A DNA stretch of 64,000 nucleotides, taken from the NCBI GenBank assembly GCA_963662175.1, contig OY759215.1, positions 22,991,079 through 23,055,078 on the forward strand. Reading direction: 5' to 3'. This stretch comes from Aradus depressus. Its lineage: Eukaryota > Arthropoda > Insecta > Hemiptera > Aradidae. Shown here piece by piece: positions 31,261-42,559 of the stretch (positions within the stretch are counted from its first letter, which is position 1; each line of letters starts with the position of its first letter). The notes under the pieces were generated by a model. The model did no database searches and was not told where the DNA came from. It was given only the letters and a program-made list of their open reading frames with translations. A program made the position numbers and the translations under genes.

Positions 31261-31413
31261 TGGAATCGAAGGATGTCCAACCGAATGCCCTGGCGGGGTC
31301 CTGGTTTCCCCATGTACCAGCCACTCCATGGGCCGATGATGGGCCTCTTTCGACAACCCCCACCAGCACATCTCTCAGAAACTATGTATGTAGCGGAGAG
31401 AACCGGACAAAAG
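31261..31413 (+). CDS. candidate internal exon, Pro/Met-rich, unidentified gene
   Basis: A good acceptor (TTAATTGTTTTCAG ending at 31260) opens a G+C-rich block unlike its AT-rich surroundings. In phase 0 it reads WNRRMSNRMPWRGPGFPMYQ and continues with PLHGPMMGLFRQPPPAHL. A donor AAG then GTAGTA follows at 31414; a second possible donor, GTATGT, lies at 31386. Another frame is also open through most of the block and gives a Thr/Pro-rich peptide, so the reading frame is not certain. The phase fits the candidate first exon at 1820-1849. No domain is recognisable; such sequence would suit a low-complexity tail of an RNA-associated protein, but that is a guess. Confidence 0.5.
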
Positions 31414-31635
31414 GTAGTATTGTATAGAGTATCTTGAACAGCCCTGGGTATTGATATTCATGAACATCCTAGCTACGCAGAGGTTTGTTGGCTAAAAAAC
31501 AAAGAACTATATAGATGGAAAATAAATTTTAAAAAATCTCATGATACTTACCTATATCCTATTATTATGCTTTGAATTGTTGTTCTTAGGTTTTGGTACT
31601 GACAAATGATATTAATTCGTTTGTGCTTCTCAGAC

Positions 31636-32515
31636 CTTATAAAGACAATCCCGTAATGTACAACACGATTGTTATTAATGTACTGGTGAAATACATTAGT
31701 TTTCTAAATTCATAATGACCATCCTGTGAGCTACAACACATGTTGGTCATTAATGTATTGCTGATTTATCGCAGTTTTCAAACTTCATAATGACCATCTT
31801 GAGAGACATAACAAACGATTGTCAATAATGTGGTGGTCAACTGCTATATTTTTCAGACTTCATAATGACCGTCCTGTGAGCTACAACACATGTTGGTCAT
31901 TAATGTATTGCTGATTTATCGCAGTTTTCAAACTTCATAATGACCATCTTGAGAGCCATAACAAACGATTGTCAATAATGTAGTGGTTAACTGCTATAGT
32001 TTTCAGACTTCATAATGACCATCTTGCGAGCTACAACACATGTTGGTCATTAATGTATTGCTGATTTATCGCAGTTTTCAAACTTCATAATGACCATCTT
32101 GAGAGCCATAACAAACGATTGTCAATAATGTGGTGGTCAACTGCTATATTTTTCAGTCTTCATAATGACCATCCTGTGAGCTACAACACATGTTGGTCAT
32201 TAATGTATTGCTGATTTATCGCAGTTTTCAAACTTCATAATGACCATCTTGAGAGCCATAACAAACGATTGTCAATAATGTGGTGGACAACTGCTATAGT
32301 TTTCAGACTTCATAATGACCATCTTGTGAGCTACAACACATGTTGGTCATTAATGTATTGCTGATTTATCGCAGTTTTCAAACTCCATGAAAGTTTAATC
32401 AATAATTTTTATATTATTGTCCTCATGTACAAATGCAGTTTTCAGTCTTCATAATGATCATCCTGTGGGCTACACTACACGATTATCATTATTCGAGTCT
32501 TAAGCTGTTTTTCAG
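31636..32515. repeat. satellite array: 75-bp monomers in alternating 150-bp dimers
   Basis: Monomers starting CATAATGACC occur at 31711, 31786, 31861, 31936, 32011, 32086, 32161, 32236 and 32311, exactly 75 bp apart. Odd and even monomers differ: type A contains ACATGTTGGTCATTAATG and type B contains AACAAACGATTGTCAATAATG, giving a 150-bp higher-order unit. Degenerate copies flank both sides (31636-31710 and 32386-32515). The A monomer has inverted AATGACCA/TGGTCATT arms. There is no coding or spacer-like structure. Confidence 0.92.
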
Positions 32516-32920
32516 TTAATATATTCCTTTTCAATGGCAATGAATATTAAAATCGAATCAGAAGTTGTTCAACAGTTTTAGCATTTCCAACATGCGGAGC
32601 AGATATGAATAATTTTCCATATTTCCTTGCTTGCGTCGTACATTTCAGCTTTTCTATGATTCAATTAAGGAAATTATAATATTTTTTTGGGGTAAGTATG
32701 TCAAATTCAAATTAACTGTTTTTATATTTATTTTCTTATTTGCGATAGCCACATAATGTAATCGAAAAATTAACGAAATTTAGACAGACGGTGTTTTAAA
32801 CAAATATTCATTTAACTACGTATTTTTTGCTACTTCAAGTTTTTTTTTTTTACATATCTCGTTTATTGTTGTACCAAAATTTAATTTTGATCCCCTTTGA
32901 GTTGGAAAAATGGACAGAAG
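32516..32920. other. AT-rich stretch, no gene seen
   Basis: Short AT-rich interval between satellite blocks. No supported feature. Confidence 0.45.
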
Positions 32921-33032
32921 GTTCAATTTTTGCTTATCCCCCTGTTTGCCAATTTTGTGTGGACTCTTCATACCAAGTTCAATTTTTGCTTATCCCCCTG
33001 TTTGCCAATTTTGTGTGGACTCTTCATACCAA
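32921..33032. repeat. two-copy 56-bp tandem repeat
   Basis: The 56 bases starting GTTCAATTTTTGC and ending CATACCAA occur twice head to tail (32921-32976 and 32977-33032) with no difference, so the duplication is recent. A short open frame crosses it without biological meaning. Confidence 0.9.
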
Positions 33033-33054
33033 GTTAAGTAACCGACAGCATTAA

Positions 33055-33360
33055 ATGACTATGATATGATGTATTATACATTGAATATACACAGAACAGT
33101 AACATTGAATATATTAAGTGACTGTGATGAGATGTTATACATTGAATATACACAGAACAGTAACATTGAATATATTAAGTGACAATGATGTGATGTCATA
33201 CATTGAATATACACAGAAAAGTAACAATGAATATATTAAGTGACTATGATGAGATGTTATACATTGAATATACACAGAACAGTAACATTGAATATATTAA
33301 GTGACTATGAGGTGATGTCTTATACATTGATGCACAGAACAGTAACATTTCCATGTAATA
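33055..33360. repeat. 61-bp tandem array, about five copies
   Basis: Units begin near 33055, 33119, 33180, 33241 and 33302 with TGACTATGATGAGATG-type starts, followed by ATACATTGAATATACACAG. The period is 61 bp, with an insertion in the first unit and a deletion in the last. It is unrelated in sequence to the 75-bp array. Confidence 0.88.
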
Positions 33361-34605
33361 TATAATGTTGTGAAGTTTGAAAATTTTCGAACAACGGGGT
33401 AAGTGTAAAAAATTGGGATTAACTTCATAATCAAGAGAAAAAAATTCTTATCATGTATTTTTACTTAGATTTCACGAAAAATCGAATTAGTTGTTATTTA
33501 TTGTTCAATGTGACATTGGGTACTGGTAATGTTTTAGGTTTCAATGAGTAAAAAACATTTTTTTTTTAAATTATTCATTAAATGGCAACTAGTATTTGTG
33601 CATGGATCATGAAATAGTATCAAATTTGTGTAAAAAAATACGTACGTCTAAAATTCACTAAAACTATTATTAAGTTTTGACGACCTGTTGTTTAATCGAT
33701 TTATAGGTATTTTGTTGTATGCGATATATACTTATACTCCTTAAAACGAGCCACTGAGGAAGTGGCTGCTCTTTCACCCATCCATTCTATCTTTGAGCTA
33801 GCTTTTGTACGCTATTGAAATCTCATTTCAACTTTACCAAGTGGCAAATTATATTATAACTTTACCATGACGAGTGGCAAACTATTTGTCAGTTTGCTGT
33901 AAGACAAATAATTGTTTCAAGAAGAATTGCTAACCCTGGAATTTAGAAATGTTCAAATATAGGCTAGAAGCATTGATGCAGATGATTTTGATATCATCTG
34001 TTGGCAAGACCTTACAGTAAGTCCCCTCTTACATGGGTGTAGCCAATGGAGACTAGGGAAGAGGAGTTCGCTATGAACTTGTTTCATTTATCACCTCACA
34101 CACACACAAGCAGTGGAAAGATTTGTTAAGGAGATCACACCTTCTCTATAGTAATTGGATACTTCGCAAGAGACGGCATAACATGAGCTATTTTCAATGA
34201 AAAATCCGCCAGTTTAAAGTCCCCCAGAAGTAGGATAGATGGATGAGAACTGGCGGAATCGAGTCGTTTTAAAGCTAGTTCAAATAGTTCACTAATTCAA
34301 ATACAATAAAAGAGTTATAAATCAAATTTAGAACTGGTTTACAAAACTTTAAATTGCTTAAGTGAATTTTTGCTACTTACGGATGATTATACGCAAATTT
34401 GTTATTATTTCATGAGCTACGTGTAGACCATTAGATGTCATTTAAAAACCCTTTTTTTTTATTATGTATTTTCTTAAGTGAAACATAAACCTTCACTCTT
34501 TCACCATGAACAAAATATTGAGAACTAATTAAAATGTTTGCAAAATCTAAATAAAAATGACAACCTGGCAGACTGAAAATATGTATATGATGAGAATTTT
34601 TTTAT
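33361..34605. other. AT-rich stretch, no gene seen
   Basis: About 1.2 kb of AT-rich sequence with a G+C-richer portion around 34020-34260. No motif-bearing frame is visible. Confidence 0.4.
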
Positions 34606-34651
34606 TTTTTGTCTCTTGATTTGAAGTTAACTTCAAATCAAGAGACAAAAA
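34606..34651. repeat. perfect 46-bp palindrome
   Basis: Both 23-bp arms meet at GTTAAC with no spacer: TTTTTGTCTCTTGATTTG on the left and CAAATCAAGAGACAAAAA on the right. A palindrome without a loop can form a cruciform, or may mark a fold-back artefact. Confidence 0.9.
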
Positions 34652-36189
34652 CTTAAGTCAGAACTTTTCACACGTACCCATAGCTGAAAATTCTCAAATT
34701 TCACTCCACTCCAATATACATAATATGTTTCTTTCCTCCCCTAACTTATTTTCTCTGTATATCCTACCTTCTCCTAACTCAGTCCATGTTTCCCAACTCA
34801 CTTCTAACTACGTGCTTTCCTCTTTCCTAACTCTGTTCCAACGTCACCAACTTGTTTTTTTCTGTTTTATGTAATTCAAATCCCTTTATTCTCCCCCTTG
34901 GCTTTACACTTCCTGTAGGACCCTCATATCTGAAACAGCAGACCTCCAGTCTTCCTTCATCTCCTCACTCCTTTCAGGATCTTTCTCCTAAATAACTACC
35001 CATCCTTTCTTTCCCTTCCCCTCCCTGGCGGATCATTTGCTCAGTACCTCCCCGTGGTATCCGCTGGACGAGTGTTCAAAATTATAATATAGCAAAGTTC
35101 AGTTTTACATTTAACGCAAAATAATAATGTAATAACTGTTTTAACAAATACTACCTTTTATATCTGAAAAGTAAAAAATATCTTGCATTATTAATAAAAA
35201 AGTGGGTTAAAAGAAAAAAAAAATAAGAAGAAGAAAGTCACTTATGTGTGATGTACTGTTGTAACAGAGGCGTTTTTCTGACACTAGGGCAAGCTATAAA
35301 TGTGCTCCCGAACTTTTGGGAATAAACAAAGAAATTCCCAACAGCTTATTTGCGCAAAGACAATATCTCTGAAGATGAGGAGAAGAGCAAACTCCGAACT
35401 TACAGACGAGACTCACAACTGACAGTCAATTAACGCGTGGCTGACTCTAGATGCCGACTGAACCCAGAGCCTTATTCTGAAAGGGTATTTATATTTAAGA
35501 ATATTATTGTTCCCCATTTCACAACCTGCCTCCCCTTTGACTACAACAGACGTTGGTCTTTTCCCTTAACAGATGAAGTTGTTTTTGGCTCAAAAGAGTC
35601 AAAGTAATCATGAGCATATCTCCTTGAGTGAGGACTCTGCCAAAACTATGTTAACCAAACATTTCTCTTCAACATAAACAGTTTGTTTACTGGATGGGAC
35701 AATGTTTGTAGATAGGCTTGGTTCCCAAGGGTTAGCCATCAATAGAAAGGCTGTTCCATATAAGTTCGATATTTGAATAGGTTAGAGGCAAACTATTTGA
35801 TTATGAGAGAAAATTAGCAAACAGAAGCCGCCTTCTACGGCAGTCCATACTTACATATATGAGGGGAAAAACTATAAGCTTGTAAAACTGAAAAAAAATT
35901 TTAAAGAATACATTTAAGTCAAAGACTTAAAATGACATAATTTTGAGCACTTGACGAAGGCTGAGCTGACCTCTTTAAATACCAGTGTTGGGCACCACTA
36001 AACTATTGATCCAAGTTGTATTTTTTTTCTATGTATTTAACAGCAATTTCTCTAAATCCGAACACTAAGACCAGTTTCCTACAGCCTGAAATGAATAACC
36101 TTAGCAAATAGAAGACTTAACAAATAGAATAAAACTTGAGAAAATAAAGAAAAAGAAACATTTTATATTCATTCGTCCCCGTTTTTTAA
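34652..36189. other. unassigned; pyrimidine-rich then mixed sequence
   Basis: 34680-35050 is strongly C/T-rich on the plus strand. 35250-35760 is G+C-richer and may be old retroelement sequence, possibly LTR-like (TGTTGTAACAGAGG near 35258), but no duplicated LTR partner is seen in the window. No supported gene. Confidence 0.35.
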
Positions 36190-36199
36190 AAAATTTTCC

Positions 36200-36295
36200 T
36201 ATTATTATTCAACGTCAGTTTGGCTCTGGTAGAACGCTGGATAGGTGAAGATTGGAAGTTCCAGTCCAGCCCGAGCATCTACAGGTATTTTCATC
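36200..36295 (+). repeat. tRNA-derived SINE-like fragment
   Basis: An A-box-like TTGGCTCTGGTAGAACGC and a B-box-like GGAAGTTCCAGTCCAGCCC stand at the spacing of a tRNA head. In reverse it produces a deceptively protein-like frame, which I do not accept as coding. Confidence 0.55.
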
Positions 36296-37113
36296 ATTTT
36301 CAAAGCTTGCTCTCCGAAGAAGGTATAATAAGCGCTTTGTAGAAAAATCGGATCTATTTTTATTATTTTTTTCTTTTTCAATTAACTTTTGGGCTATGAT
36401 CTCTGGATTTATTTCTTTTCATCTATTTGTGAATAAATCAATAAGACGTTTTTGGAAAATAATAATATTAAATTGTAATTTTTTAGATGTCCAACACTAC
36501 CGTTGATGGACACCATTCTAAAATAATGGTTTTATTTATTACTTGTTAAAATATATTAAATTAAGTCTTACAAATGTTGTTCAACACTTCTATAGGGTTG
36601 AAAAGATGTATTCCTGATTCCTGAAGCTGAGTGATTGTGTAAATAAATACAGTTGAAGAAAAATTGGTGATAATGCAATTTATTCGTTATTCAAGACTTT
36701 ATTGGGCAAATAGAATTCTATTCTTATCTAATCTCTTTCTAAATAAGTTTATTTATTTAATCAGTTAACGTCAGGATCACTTCTTTTTGTCACTGTAGAC
36801 TTAACTTTCAACTGTCTTAGGTTGAAAGAAAAATTATAAAATTTCAGAATTTTTGAATATAAATGTGTGGCTTCCAGAAGAACGACTTAGTACATTGAAA
36901 AAAATAATAAATAAATAACACCGGATTATGGGTGTCTATGTTGGACCTATTTCATTCTGAAAAATGTTAGTACTTCATATTCACTATATTGGGCGTAAAT
37001 TAAACATTACAGAATCACTTAAGTCCAGAAGTTATCGAAGGAAAAACTGATGACTACAGATATATATTCATAGGTAAAATGTGTGAGTTACAATAAAGTA
37101 GTTATTAACTATA
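36296..37113. other. AT-rich stretch, no gene seen
   Basis: AT-rich with short open frames. No supported feature. Confidence 0.4.
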
Positions 37114-37350
37114 ACCTTAGGTTTTTATCTGGGAGGATAGAAAACCTTAAGCACGCCGTCCTTCGGGTGGGACTTCAAACAATGGTCTCGAACCTGTGCG
37201 ATGTCAGAGACTTATCTCAGATAAGTAAACTGGGTAAGCAAAATTTAGGACACCCAATGCACGGTCGAGCTTGTGTCCACCGGAGCGCTCTGGTATCAGG
37301 CGATATAACCTCGTATTTAAAGCCTGGGGCATAAGTTACAATAACTAACT
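37114..37350 (+). repeat. composite SINE, 3' two thirds
   Basis: Starts in the ACCTTAGGTTTTTATCTGGG region just after the tRNA-like head, contains the CACGCCGTCCTTCGGGTGGG phrase, and ends ACAATAACTAACT. Confidence 0.75.
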
Positions 37351-37756
37351 AAATTGACTATTTCTTATTTATAAATACTAACAAATAAACATTTTATTTA
37401 ATAGAAAGAATAATCTTATACGATAAGGTAATCAAAGGACCTCGTAAATTGGATAATTCATACATTTGTATTAAAAGGGTTTTTATAATATTCTCGTAAA
37501 TCAACAACATTTAAAAAGTAATTTGCAAAAATACCTACATTTTATGCGAATCATTTCAACTAAGGTTTTATCTCTTTCTCTTTAATAATATGTATTATTA
37601 AGTATCTTTCCTAGGGTTTTTTAAATTTGTTTTGACGATTTATTGTAAAGTTTACGTATTATATCCAATATAATGTTTGACTAGGACCGTGACATTGTGT
37701 GCTAAACTGGAAGACCTTTTTTTCTGCCATAAGCCACTCGTTAATTTCACTAATTG

Positions 37757-38208
37757 GTATATTTTGTTAAATGTAGAAGGAATTCGAGGTTCTGTCCTGT
37801 AAATGAAAACTCAATATTTGGTCGATTCGGAAACTATTTATTTCCTTCTTCAGGGCCTACCGAATACAACAAACAAATTAGTCATTATGGACTATGATAT
37901 AACTAGATATTTAATACTAATGTTAAAAAGAGATGGAAACAATTTTTATAAATAAATGAAAGATAACAAAAAAAAAAAATAATAAATATATATACATATA
38001 TATATATTTTTTTTGAAAGTAGTAATAAAATAACCTGTTGTTTCCATCTCTTTTTAACATTATTATTAAGTATCTGGTTATATCATTGTCCAGAATGACT
38101 AAATTATTTGTTGTATCCTCTAGGCCCTGAAAAAGGAAATAAATAGTTTCCAAATATTGAGTTTTCATTTACAGGACAGAACCTGAAATTCCTTGTACAT
38201 TGAAAAGA
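37757..38208. repeat. large foldback: roughly 170-bp inverted arms
   Basis: The left arm (about 37757-37946) and the right arm (about 38029-38208) are near-perfect inverted copies. They share AGAGATGGAAACAA, GTCCTGTAAATGAAAACTCA, CTATTTATTTCC, GGTTCTGTCC and others, with a few mismatches and small indels. The loop of about 80 bp is A/T-rich with TATATA tracts. Transcribed, it would give a long hairpin RNA; as DNA it could be a foldback transposon. Confidence 0.85.
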
Positions 38209-39741
38209 TACTATCGACTCTATTAATCATAATCATTTTGTTAAATGTTTGGGACTTACTGAAATTACCGGAAGCAAAATTTTTAGGTTGAGACGTCTGA
38301 TTTCTAGCGGAGGTTCGTTCTGGAGATTGAACCACACTTTAGCTCCTTAAAAAACAAGCAACTTATGTCCTAAATATTTTTTTGAAATCTTCCATTTTTT
38401 TCATTGATGGCAACGTGAATTGTTCACTTACAATAATTTTCTCTCATACTCACCCCCTTCCAACATTTGAAATTGAACAACTTTGAAATGAGCTTTCTAA
38501 AGAAATATACATGAGCACTTTTATACAATTTAGGCAAGAATATGCAACATGGTTGAGTATGAGAGAGAAGATTTTTATTGAAATTCCATTCCATTTTATT
38601 GGTCAATCGTTCTGGAACAGAGATATTCAAAAATTGTTTCGGAAAAATTTTGATTTTTTTTTCAGTCCTAGGATAAAGAGAGATTAGTTAGCAATTATTC
38701 AGAACATACTGCTGAAGATCCGCAATGGTAACTTGTCTTCTGTCACGTATGGCTGCTGGTGGACTGGAGTAACAAAGGGACAAAGAAAAAAAGGAAGTAC
38801 AATAATGATATTTATTTCAATTAAACCATAACAAGGTTATTAATTAATACATGCAATTTTATAAGTCTAAATAGCTTATAAATTGTATACTTCAACCAAT
38901 ATGAAATCTTATAGAAGATAAATTAATATAAAATTCCTAATACTGAATATTATAATTTTTTAAATTATAATATTTTATATTCTGAAGATATTTCGGGTCA
39001 ATTATGCGCCACTTCCTCAGAATTCAAAGAGCGAAACATGGAGAAAAATATTAAATATTCTGAAGAAAAAAAATATATATGAATACATAAATAAATTAAC
39101 AAATAACAATAAAGTAAATAAATAACTTATAAAATTAATGTTAATAATAAAAATAGTATGCAACATTAATTACGATAGAACTTATAGCTTACTAGTGGAG
39201 GTTTTCTCTCCCCGTAGATAAGAAACCAAGTTTCGAACGTGATATGGAAGTGTGAGATTTCAAAACACAAATTACTTTAGAGTAATAACACTGAACTGAA
39301 GTTCTGTTTCAAGTAAATTTGTCACAATAGATATCTACACAACTTAGTACATTTAACTAATACGAAATACAGACACATGACTTAGGTGAACATTAATTAA
39401 GCCTGACACATTAAAATGTCCATTAAAATTGTCTTCTGCATACCCTCAGGATGTCTAGTTGGTGCGCCCGATGTTGCATTAACGTTGGATGTCTCTAGTT
39501 TTCCCCGGAGTGAGGTGGATATTAGGCCTAACGCCATAAAATGCCTTCATTCATTCTCTTCTACATTAGGGTGACCAGACGTCCCTGATTTTCAGGGACC
39601 GTCTCCTAATATAAAGTCATGTCTCCGGTCAGTTCGAGTCCCGGATCTCCTTGCGGTTATTTGCTATTGTTATTATGACTTGGCAACACTGTTCGTTGCA
39701 TTGCGAGTCCCAACTGCATCTGAGCGTCTGCACAGATGTAC
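38209..39741. other. AT-rich stretch; dispersed repeat phrase near its end
   Basis: Mostly AT-rich with no gene. About 39568-39650 contains AGGGTGACCAGACGTCCCTG followed by TTTTCAGGGAC, a phrase resembling a widespread dispersed repeat end in animal genomes. I cannot assign the family. Confidence 0.4.
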
Positions 39742-39856
39742 AAAAATTTAGAGCTCCCATAGCGGAGTCGGGCTCATGCCCACCATAGCAACGAGCGCTC
39801 TGGTAGTAGGTGATATGACGTAGTTAACGACCGGGCATGTGTCGCAATAACTAACT
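39742..39856 (+). repeat. composite SINE, 3' fragment
   Basis: AATTTAGAGCTCCCATAGCG, then GCGCTCTGGTAGTAGG and the end GTCGCAATAACTAACT, as in longer copies. Confidence 0.7.
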
Positions 39857-40864
39857 TGTTTCGTTAATAATAATTATTAATATGGCTACGAACCCCCACC
39901 AGCTAAGATGAAACGCTACAAAATGTCGCTCCCATTCCTTTCTGCTCAACCTTATCACAAATGGTTGGTGCGCCCATGATTACTACAATGCTGGATGCAC
40001 CTGTTGTTATTTCCAGACTGATTTGGATGAATGTTCAACACTATAAACTGCCGTGATCATCACCTTCTTAAAATTAAATTCCCTTCACATTTCTTCATTA
40101 TCATTCATCAATGTTGTAGGGCATAAGTAATTCAAACTAATCAGGATACATAAATAATCTAGGATTAGAGACAAAACTGTTTACCACAATAAGAATTTCA
40201 AAAATCCAGTTGATGTATCCGAAGAAATAAAATTTTGTCCCTCCCGTTGGTCCTTCAAAACAGTCCAAGTTCTCCTGATATAGAGAAACCCCAAGGGGGA
40301 GCATAAAAAAAATATCCAATTGACATATTATATCGTTTATATTTAGAAATAAATGTTCTCATGTTGCTGTTGGTTATGCGAATTAATAAAAAAAAAATTG
40401 GGCGGAATTCGGAATAATTACCTGAAAGACATCCAAAAGGTAGTAAATAACCCCCCATTTCCATTGAACATTTTATAGTTATTGTGCGTTCAGCGGCCCT
40501 GGTGGAGGTTTGAGTCGACATAATAATAACACCACCTCACTTATATAGCCCCTAGGTATATTGAAGAATGCAAGTTGTCTTAACATCAAAGTTATAGAAG
40601 GTGGCAATGTTATTTTGTTTTCTTTTGCTCAACTATAATTTTCCAATCCAAAACTGCCAAAATGCCTAAGTTCGCAAGTCGCCCCACATTCAGGTACAGC
40701 TGATTTGCCAAACTCTGTCAGCTGGTTGGCTCCTCATGTTTTTTTCTCTTCCTCTCCCAAGTTTAGTTCGTTGTCTGCTTAAACTTGAAAGACCTCTCTA
40801 CCTCAGCCAGTTGACACTCTGCTTACTCGATGAAAAAAAAAAAGTCCTGATTTTTTTTTTTTTC
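39857..40864. other. unassigned stretch
   Basis: A GGTTGGTGCGCCCATGATTA phrase (about 39964) resembles GTTGGTGCGCCCGATGTTGC at about 39460, suggesting two copies of a repeat about 500 bp apart. No gene is supported. Confidence 0.4.
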
Positions 40865-41190
40865 ACTCAGAGGTATGCGTGCTTGCTTTCTGAGTTCAAG
40901 TTTGCGGGTTCTAAACCCGGCCGAGGTCCTTAGTTTATTTTATCTGGGAGGTAAAATAAACTTAAGCACCCTGTCTTTCGGATGGGACGTTAAGCGATGG
41001 TCCAGAACCTGTACGCTGTCAGCTACTCGTTGACCCCCTATCCTAGATGAATAAAAATTGAGGGTAGGCAAAATTTAGGACTCCCATAGTTCAGTCGGGC
41101 CCATGTCCACCCGAGTGACGAAAGAGCGCTCTGGTAGTAGGCGATATGACCTCGAAGTTAAAGCCCAGGTACGAGTCATAATAGCTAACT
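40865..41190 (+). repeat. composite SINE, near full length
   Basis: Has the A-box region (CTCAGAGGTATGCGTGC), B box (GGGTTCTAAACCCGGCC), the TAAGCGATGGTCC middle, the AAATTTAGGACTCCCATAG phrase and the end AATAGCTAACT. Only the first few head bases are missing. Confidence 0.85.
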
Positions 41191-41287
41191 GGGTGGGTCA
41201 TTACTTGTGGGACAGTCTGTATATTAATTTGATTATTTAATAGCACATTAAAGCTTTGTGAACCTACTATGCACACTATTTAGGCTT

Positions 41288-41370
41288 CGAACCTTGAGCA
41301 TGCCGACCTTCGAATGGTATGTTAAGCGATGGCACCAAGCTTGTCCGATATCATGTACTCGTTAAAATAT
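41288..41370 (+). repeat. composite SINE, middle fragment
   Basis: Diverged middle part: AGCATGCCGACCTTCGAATGG and TTAAGCGATGGCACCAAGC, then TACTCGTTAAA. Confidence 0.55.
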
Positions 41371-41639
41371 TACTTACATCCTACAGGCTCAGGACCTTCG
41401 CCTAAGGCTTATCCGTACTACCTTATCATATTAAAATCAAAAAGTTCTTAATTGAAGCTTAGCAACACTGTCAAGGTGATAATTATTTTATCAACAGTAT
41501 TCCCATGTATTTAACATGTTTTAATAATATATTATTCCAGAGATCAATATTATTAATTGCTTAAATAATTTTGAAGAAAAATGAATTTATTAAAATGCCA
41601 ATTAGAAATTCAACTGTTGCAAACCTTCTATGAAAAAAG

Positions 41640-41809
41640 GCCGTGGTTATGTAGTCACTAGCGCCGTGGTGGAAAGTGTTAAAACTAGAGTTCCATTGCT
41701 GTTGGCTGCCCACTGCAATTGATTTTCTTGCTGAATTTGGTTTCGCATTACAGAGGGCTTTACTCTGGATCTGTTCGAAGATTTGTTGAATACTGTTAGA
41801 TTTTTAAAC
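41640..41809 (+). other. probable non-coding first exon (5' UTR)
   Basis: A locally G+C-richer block ends at a strong donor, TTTTTAAAC then GTAAGTATT (intron from 41810). The next acceptor, at 42413, lies directly before an ATG, so this block would be 5' UTR. Just inside the intron, CAATATGGCTGCCATT (41891-41906) contains a YY1/Pho-like ATGGCTGCC core, a feature often found close to start sites. The left limit is arbitrary, as no TATA box or initiator was identified. Confidence 0.5.
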
Positions 41810-42413
41810 GTAAGTATTCATAATTTATAATTTCAATGTATATTTTCCTGTATTTTTTTATTATTTTACATGTTTAGTGTTATGGTGGGTCAATATGGCT
41901 GCCATTATAGCTTGTTAACGGGTTTTTATTTCCACTACACTGTAATAGTTTCCTTGAATGTCTCATTTATTTCACTTTGTTTGTTTTCTAATTGTTTAAA
42001 CGTTTCTGATACTTGAGGTGACTATTGCATTTATCGTGCATGGGTGTCTGTTGGGGAAAGTTGTAATGGTGCCTCATCGATTAATGTCAAGACTTTCTGC
42101 AAGGGTATTTATTGTTCATTTATGTTTATTATTCATTGTTATTTTATTGGTCTTGCAGTTGTAAAATATAAATTCATTTAACAATTTTAAGCTTGTTATA
42201 ACACTACTATTTTAAGTTGCTTCTGTTGCTCAATATTTATTTGTTGTCTTCCTAGATTAATTTTGTCAAAGAATGTAATTTTGATGAAATTTCAGATTTG
42301 CATTATTAGAGTTCGTTTTGTTTTTAATGCATTTGTGTAATACTATATGTTTTTCATAGAAATGTATTAATTTTTTTTTTAGTTAATATTATTTGTTCGT
42401 GTTAAATTTTTAG

Positions 42414-42559
42414 ATGCCACGTGGTAGGCGTAATCATAGCGTTTCCATATCCTATTCGAGGTCTAGGAGTCGCTCAAGGTCCAGGACTCCTCACCAGGTG
42501 ACAAACAAAAGACGATACAGAGACAGCTATGACAGCCCATACTACAAGAACTCATATAG
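42414..42559 (+). CDS. RS-rich first coding exon, CLK/LAMMER kinase-like or SR protein
   Basis: An acceptor (AAATTTTTAG) is followed immediately by ATG. The exon encodes 48 residues plus two bases and ends at a consensus donor, TATAG then GTAAGTTAC. It starts MPRGRRNHSVSISY, continues with five consecutive SR dipeptides to RTPHQ, and ends with KRRYRDSYDSPYYKNSYR. RS domains at an N-terminus are found in SR splicing factors, Tra2 and CLK/LAMMER kinases. The KRRYRDSY...SYR style recalls CLK/Doa N-termini most, but that is memory of family style, not an alignment. No kinase or RRM exon was found downstream in the window, so the rest lies to the right or in exons I could not recognise. It would act in the nucleus in splicing control. 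Confidence 0.75.

Noticed and set aside
31084..31371. A 95-codon minus-strand frame.
   Set aside because: It runs from the candidate plus-strand exon into the SINE; the splice signals support the plus strand.
31636..32515. Possible CRISPR-like array.
   Set aside because: The units are contiguous 75-bp monomers with no unique spacers, and the genome is eukaryotic.
35250..35760. A possible solo LTR.
   Set aside because: No second LTR, no clear target duplication and no primer-binding site could be shown.
36180..36370. A minus-strand frame that reads like a protein C-terminus (…ELPIFTYPAFYQSQTDVE, stop).
   Set aside because: The same bases on the plus strand form tRNA-like A and B boxes at the right spacing, so it is a SINE fragment read backwards.
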